From positions 2,418,001 through 2,482,000 of the forward strand of contig JAJFPB010000008.1 of NCBI GenBank assembly GCA_020881915.1: a stretch of DNA of 64,000 nt. Reading direction: 5' to 3'. A program made the position numbers and the translations under genes. Of this stretch, positions 58,402-64,000 are shown in pieces (positions within the stretch are counted from its first letter, which is position 1; each line of letters opens with the position of its first letter). Origin of the DNA: Paramyrothecium sp. XJ0827 (Eukaryota; Ascomycota; Sordariomycetes; Hypocreales; Stachybotryaceae). The notes under the pieces were generated by a model that saw only the letters and a list, made by a program, of their open reading frames with translations, searched no databases and was not told the DNA's origin.

Positions 58402-59896
58402 TTAAATACACTGTGAATACCACTCGTTCGAAACCGTGCATACCCATGGTGACACGCAGGCCGTTGGTCCTGTCCACCCCGTACCACCGCACTGCTCCCA
58501 CCTTTGAGCCTGGCCGTTGGACGGCGGGGGCACGACAGAAGAAGATGATGAGGGAGGCACCACAGAAGAAGATGATGGCCGGGGCACAGTGGAGGAAGAC
58601 GGTGGGGGATTACCTGTGGACGGAGTAACCTTGCCAACACCGGCGTTGGCAATAACGTAGCTCGCGACCTGGTTGACGGCCCGAGGGGTTTCAATAAAGC
58701 TCTTGTATCCTTGAGCCTTTGACAAAACACCTGTGTTGGAGAGTGAGGGGAGACTTCCGCTACTGGACAAGCTGTTGACAATGCAGCTTCTCCCAAGATA
58801 GCTCTGGCACGTGCCTGTTGATCCAGAGTTTGGCACGTCAAAGACACGGGCGCCGTTCGATGATGCACCAGACGTGATGGTCGTGGCGACCCTCTCAAAG
58901 ACGTTAGCTTCGAGCAAGATGTCTGTGTTCTTGTCAATGTCAAACGCGTGGCCGCTGATGTCTCGGAATAGATTGTTGTAGCCGTGCAGGAAGTGCTGGT
59001 TAGTGCCCGTGGTCACCGTTTGCCCGAGCTTGGGCGACCTGGATGCCAAATCATGGAAGAAGTTGTTTGCCAAGGTGTACTGCTCGTTGGATCCTACGAG
59101 CATAACGCCCCAGTTGTGCTTTCCGTTGCAGGCCGTACTCCACGAAGTTTTCCCGTCGAACTCGTTGTTGGTAATGCTTACACGACCGGATGGGTTGAAG
59201 CCGCTCACGATGAATTGACGGCCGGCAAGGCTGAATTTGTTGTGGTCGATCCAGATTTGGTCGCAGTTATCCAGACCGAGAATATCGCCTCCCCACACGA
59301 ATTGGGGGTTGACGTCCTAAATAAGGTCAGCGGCTCCTTTTGAGAGAATTCGGCGCTTTACTCACTGTGAAGTGTATGTTCTGGATGATAATGTTCTTAG
59401 CGCCGCCCGTGATACCCAGGCCCTTGCCACGGATGACACCCTTGTTGCCGACACCCACTAGGGACTTGTTGCTGGCAATCTTGAGGCCGTTGCGCCCGGC
59501 ATTATCCCAGGTGGCTGTGATGCTGTTCTCGTTGTCATCGCACTTGTCCTTGATTGTGTCCTGGCCGCCATTGTTGGCGCCACATCGTGTTTTCGAGCGG
59601 CATGCATGCCCGGTCGTTTTTCCTTCGGAGCCTTTAAAGTTGAATTCTCGATCGAGGAGAATGACACGAGCAACGCTGTCGGAGAGCCAGCTTGCTAACC
59701 TAACGAGTGTGAGGTGGCTGGGTGATACAGTGTCCTGACCTTTGACTCACTGCTTGATATCCGAGGGAACGGCTGGGGTGGCACTCCCACCACCAGTAAC
59801 GCCGCGAGCAAAGCCCACTGCCGAGCCACTGACTTGAGCGAGGGCCGAACGCGAGCAGATCAGGACTGCTGCCGAGATCAAGGCTGAAGGTCTCAT
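58402..59896 (-). CDS. Secreted pectin lyase (PL1) with C-terminal CBM1
   Basis: Exons 59896-59751, 59699-59366, 59316-58402 (introns 59750-59700 and 59365-59317); 464 residues. Signal peptide [20 protein letters not shown]. Parallel beta-helix with [10 protein letters not shown] near the start, [67 protein letters not shown] and [18 protein letters not shown]. The WIDH block and following arginine are typical PL1 marks. A Ser/Pro-rich linker (about 395-425) leads to a CBM1 ([14 protein letters not shown]...YSQCI). VWGGD and the cysteines fit pectin lyase over pectate lyase. Degrades plant pectin outside the cell; the CBM1 targets cellulose in the wall. Confidence 0.9.
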
Positions 59897-59968
59897 GTTG
59901 ATTGGTGTCTGAGCTGGTGCAAGCGCAGTTGAGGCATGATCGAAAATCACCCCGAGTTAGGGAGTTGT

Positions 59969-59979
59969 CTATATATATG
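59969..59979 (-). promoter_or_regulatory. TATA box of pectin lyase gene
   Basis: TATATATA-type element about 75-80 bases upstream of the ATG. Confidence 0.5.
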
Positions 59980-61864
59980 TGAAGCGGACGGACCTAGACA
60001 GAAATCCGTTACCCGTCTGGGCCAAGGAGACCTGGAGCTTTCTTTACCTGGCCTACGGACCATAGTCTCCCGGCTCGAAATGTCATAAGCGTCTCCAACA
60101 AACAATGACGGGAAGCGCTTCCCCATTTTCGATGCGCCACCGTTCGAAAATCCTTCTGCCGAACGAACAGCGGGCAGGGGTCCACTGGCCTGAAACGTAC
60201 AAGGTGTGTCTCACGGTAGACCGAGCTGGGGTCTGGTATCCGGCAGATGTTGGCTCACAAGGCCGCAGACAGCCGCACATCAAGGGACTAACGTATCTCT
60301 GCTGCAATCAGCTGGATGAGGGGTTGGCTTACGAGGAGCATTCCTATCTTGGGCCCCCCAGATCTTGGTACAGATCTTTGACGTGCAAGGATGGTGATTC
60401 AAGAAGCCTTTTCGGAAGAGTGCAAGATTAGGAAGCTAGGATGGAATCTTTACAAACATGTTTCCGACATGGGAACGTTGACTCGGCGTTGCCCCCAACT
60501 TAGAGAGGTGGATTCTTCATCAGCGTAAACCTGTCAATGAATGCCTCGCCCACACACTCTACGAGAGCACAAAAGAGTTTGAGAAGCATCAACAGCAATC
60601 CTTGGTGGCCTTAAGTTTGCCTTTCACACTTGTAGATCGTCAATCCAAGATGCAAACCGGTGACCGGCATTGATCAAACCATCATCCCATCAACCCATGA
60701 TCTGCATTTTGACTTCGGCTGCTTGTTCATTCAGCTAGCCAGCATCAGGACCGAAAGGTGCTGTGGCGTTTCCAGCAAGGGTAATTCGAGCCACGGAAAT
60801 GATGCCCCAGCATGGAGGACATTCCGTAGTGGTGTCCGGACAAACCTGTACACATGCAATATACAATTTCTCCGCTGCACTCACCATGAAGGCTGTGGAC
60901 AGAGTAAGCTACATTCCAGTAGATCCTTAGCGTCACCTGGACGAGATGGAAAAGGAGACCGCTTTCAACCTTGTGTCAGGAGTCGGGGCAGACCCGTCGG
61001 GTAATTAAAATTGGTATAAACCCGAGCAGGGTTGCAGTTGTTGGGGTAAAAACCCATTAATCCCTGCAGGACACATCACATCAGTCTCGCCCTGCCAGCC
61101 GCCGTGTGACATTTGACCAACACAGAGACTAAGGCGTCTTGCTAGGCGGGGAGTTTTGAACGAGCACGTGGTCGGGTCCTAGTGGCTCTCCGATCATGTA
61201 AATGAGGAGACCGTCACGGGTGTTCCTCTATTGCACGTGTGGTTTTTGCAGGTGAAAGTGAAGTTGAAGGAAAGGGAGCCACCCTGTTCAGGTGGAGAAA
61301 TGAACCTAGGAAAAGCCTGGTGGCTCTGGAGTCTTAAGAATTCTTCGTTATAACTCCAACCCTACGACAAAGCTAGCAAGGGGATTGATGGGATTAGAGA
61401 AGTCAGTCTAGCGGATGTTCGACTGTGCTTACACATGACGACGTAGGCGCCCCTGTAGCTGACACAATTGTCCTGTCGAGTAGGTATAGTTAGAACAATG
61501 ATACAGTCGAGCGTCTTCTTAGTGCCGATGCCGAAAAAGCAGAGACGCCAAGAGATGAGTTCGGTCTGTTGGGTAAGAAACTTGAAGGTCTAGGGTATGT
61601 CAAATTATGTAGAAGCCAGGAAGGCTTGTGTGGAGCTGGGGCTTAATCTGGTGTCGCCACATTGATCAGGTCTCGCCATGCAGATTAATTCTTCATGAAA
61701 GGTTCAATGCTGAGGACTATCATCAATGGTGCGTTAATAGATTTGGATCGGCGTAAAACTTCCTCCGTAGGCCATTATGTCACCGAGCAATCAGATTTTA
61801 CATATTCATTCAAACTAGCAGATAGCTCTTGGTGTTCATATTTACGAAAATTCTACTTAATTGC
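59980..61864. other. Intergenic, no supported gene
   Basis: Frames at 60105-60431 and 60660-61004 have no domain. Normal base composition until about 61700. Confidence 0.45.
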
Positions 61865-64000
61865 TAGACATTTATTTAATTAATTAATTAATTAATGTAT
61901 TTTCCGTCCAGCGGCCTAAAGGCCGCTCAGGTCCCCTATAGGGGCACAGAACATACTAAGCTACTAGTATATAGTCTAGGGTTTCTTACAAGTAGGTCAT
62001 CGGATTAGTCATTCCTGCGTAAAATTTGCACCTCCTTACCAATCCTGCTCTAAACGTAAACAAACCACCATCCAGCATATCATCAGCTCAAAGGCGCAAA
62101 TCATCAGTACCTACCGTCCATCCGCAGGTCATCCAGGTACAGCAAATTCATCACTACATTCTTTAATCTTTATATAGGGACCAGCAGAGACCCTTTTCGC
62201 AGGCTACAGAGGCGGCCTCAAAATAGTCCCAAGCAGCTAGAGGGTACTATCAACACCTAAAAGGAGTCCAAGTCCGAGGTAAAGAATATAGAAGAAGAAG
62301 AGTTTATACACAAATATACATACTAAGAGTATCTAGTAGCAAGGGCAGACCTTCTCAAAGAAGGCACTATCCCTCACTACTTTAATAAACTCAATGTAGT
62401 TCTTGCCTATTACCCAATTAACTACTACAGTCAGTAAGGGTACAAGCCTCATCCAACAGCACAGCAGTACTTTCCAGCAATAGAAGATATAGTTCAGTAC
62501 TTTACATCATCCACATAAACAAAGGATCCACACATCTACATAATCAAATCGCTCGTAGTACTCCACAAAGTCGCCATACCGCGATCTAGCGGCGAGGAGA
62601 TAGTAGAGCATACTCCGCAAGAGCAATAGCTCCAGCGGGCATCTAGTTATAGCTAAGAGCTCAAGTACTTTGTACTTATTAGGTACAGATTCTTCCCACC
62701 AGGCTTTAAAACCATCTTTAGGCCGCTATTTAGCAGCACAACGCAGATAAGCCAGCATTAGGAGAGCACCTACAGGGACTAGCTTAAGGCATCCAGCTTT
62801 TGCTAGAGCATCTGCTTCTTCGTTTTCGGGGATCTTGGCGTAGCCGGGAACCCAACAGACCTTAGTAGCGCCATGCAAAGCAGCAAGTATCTAGAACTCA
62901 ACAAAGACATCCTATAAGGAGTCAGCGGGCTTGCCTCTAAGGCATATAGCCGCAGCAATATTATCGAGGCAGACTATAATTATCTATTACAAGCTATCTT
63001 AGGTACTAAGGGCTACTCTAAGCCCTTCCAGAGCACCAGTCACTTCAGCATCAAAGACCTCAGCTAGGCCAAGCCAATCAGAACCTTAGGTAATTATCTA
63101 GCCACCGCAGTAAACAACAAAACCATACCCAACAGCTCCTTCTTTCAACTATAAGCCATCAGAATATACAACCAAGGTAAGTAGCAGTAACTCCTAAAGC
63201 CAGTTTTAGAACTCAGCAGCAGTATCCTCTTTAGTCACCATCTAGAGAGAATCCTAGTCTTCACTAAACGTATTTAGTAGCAGCACTAGTCGCTTGCAGT
63301 CTAGCAACAGCTCATTAGTCCTACAGAGTCAGGTACAAGTTACCGCCAGTAACTACTAGTATTTCAGCTTAATCACTCAATAAATAACCGGTGGTTCTAC
63401 CCATTAAGTACACAAGGCAAGCAGGTAAGCCACATCAAGGCTCTTAAGACAGACAGCAAATCATAAGCAAACTACTTCCAGCAATTATTCAACTAGCAAG
63501 ATACCACTCTCCCAATAGAGAGCCACAATCAGTATCATCCTCCATACCAACAGTATAGCTCTCATAGATTACTTAAGGCATTTACTCATTTTCTAAATCA
63601 GTATTTTCAACTTAGTCGGGATTTCCTTTAATAGCTTCAACCATAATAGGCTAGTTAAGCCTAAATACCAGGCTTCCATCCCATAAAGCAGAATAGGCTC
63701 AACACATACCCTAACAGCTCAGCATACAGCTACTAGGAGCGGGCCATATTTAGTATTAGTAAGGCTCCTCAGATAGTATACCACAACCTCAGCCTTAGAT
63801 ACCCATTTTTCAATGTATTTCTTAAAGGACAGCATCTAGTCGAGCCAAATACCAAGCCATCGCATTGCAACCTCAGGTCGCTTCTCTACATCGCCATATC
63901 ATACAGTCAGCACCCTCTTAAGGGGTTTCCTAGAGAAATACATAACTTCCGTTTTACCTAGGTCAAAAGAGATACCATTAGCGGCCCCCCAAGAGACTAA
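61865..64000 (-). mobile_element. Tad-like LINE retrotransposon, RIP-degraded, 5' part outside window
   Basis: Minus-strand reading from the right edge gives the end of a reverse transcriptase (GISFDLGKTEVMYFSRKP, RWLGIWLD, FKKYIEKWVSKAEVV; about 63780-64000). It continues into an RNase H domain (VVYSDGL, AEVFDAEVTGALEGL, CLDNIAAAICLRGKPADS, WVPGYAKIPENEEADALAKA; about 62810-63190). Many stops are TAG/TAA where Gln is expected. PGH reads PGY and PGN reads PEN, all C-to-T or G-to-A changes, as RIP makes. The 3' end has two short hairpins and a TTAA repeat tail. Confidence 0.88.
61875..61896. repeat. (TTAA)n tail at LINE 3' end
   Basis: About five TTAA units adjoining two perfect hairpins (GCGGCCT..AGGCCGC at 61911-61926 and CCCCTATAGGGG at 61933-61944). 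A simple-repeat tail in place of poly-A is common for fungal LINEs. Confidence 0.6.

Noticed and set aside
58212..58628. Plus-strand frame over the last exon of secreted protein B and the pectin lyase end
   Set aside because: Out of frame with exon 3 of the secreted protein and antisense to the CBM1/linker region.
41784..64000. Calling an entire Starship element
   Set aside because: Only a recombinase relic is present; no boundary repeats, target duplication or intact captain can be shown from this window.
1..64000. tRNA or rRNA genes
   Set aside because: No cloverleaf with matching arms or rRNA-like stretch was seen by eye; a tRNAscan run would be needed to exclude them.

Overview
ORGANISM. 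The window reads as nuclear DNA of a filamentous ascomycete (Pezizomycotina, most likely a Sordariomycete). Genes carry short GT-AG introns of about 46-88 nt with CTRAC-type branch sites. Gene content includes HET, 2EXR, SRPK-like kinase, fungal rhodopsin-like and fungal multipass membrane families, secreted CAZymes and small secreted cysteine-rich proteins. AT-rich tracts carry stop codons where CAG/CAA would be expected, which is the mark of repeat-induced point mutation (RIP). I cannot name the species. LAYOUT. 0-11 kb: a phosphotransferase cut by the left edge, a rhodopsin-like membrane protein, a secreted GH5 endoglucanase with X2-like and CBM46-like modules, a large 2-oxoglutarate/Fe(II) oxygenase-like protein and a multipass membrane protein. 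11-20 kb: two uncharacterised reading frames, a cytochrome P450 relic and two large fungal membrane proteins on the minus strand. 21-26 kb: a divergent pair of an intracellular GH31 alpha-xylosidase-like enzyme and an MFS sugar transporter, whose shared promoter holds XlnR-like and CreA-like motifs. 27-34 kb: an SRPK-like kinase, a 2EXR protein, a HET-domain protein and a GFA/CENP-V-like protein. 35-41 kb: a small secreted cysteine-rich protein, a GH16 beta-glucanase and weak hypothetical frames. 41-55 kb: a repeat-rich block with a pogo/Fot-like transposon (perfect 48-bp inverted repeats, TA target duplication), a PD-(D/E)XK-like frame divergent from a hyperacidic protein, tandem repeats, a broken F-box-like gene, a secreted-protein gene with three in-frame TAGs and a relic of a DUF3435-type tyrosine recombinase. 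55-60 kb: a STAND-type N-terminal fragment, two divergently transcribed paralogous cysteine-rich secreted proteins and a pectin lyase with CBM1. 61.9-64 kb: a RIP-degraded Tad-like LINE that runs off the right edge. HOW THE GENES FIT TOGETHER. The clearest functional unit is GH31 plus transporter: uptake of a small alpha-linked sugar and its hydrolysis inside the cell. The GH5 enzyme type fits xyloglucan breakdown and could supply such sugars. The second theme is host or plant interaction: pectin lyase-CBM1, beta-glucanases and three intact secreted cysteine-rich proteins plus one dead one, next to or inside repeat-rich DNA. The third is non-self recognition (HET, STAND-like fragment). LIMITS. 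Splice sites were assigned by eye from reading frame, donor/acceptor motifs and family conservation. No database search was possible.
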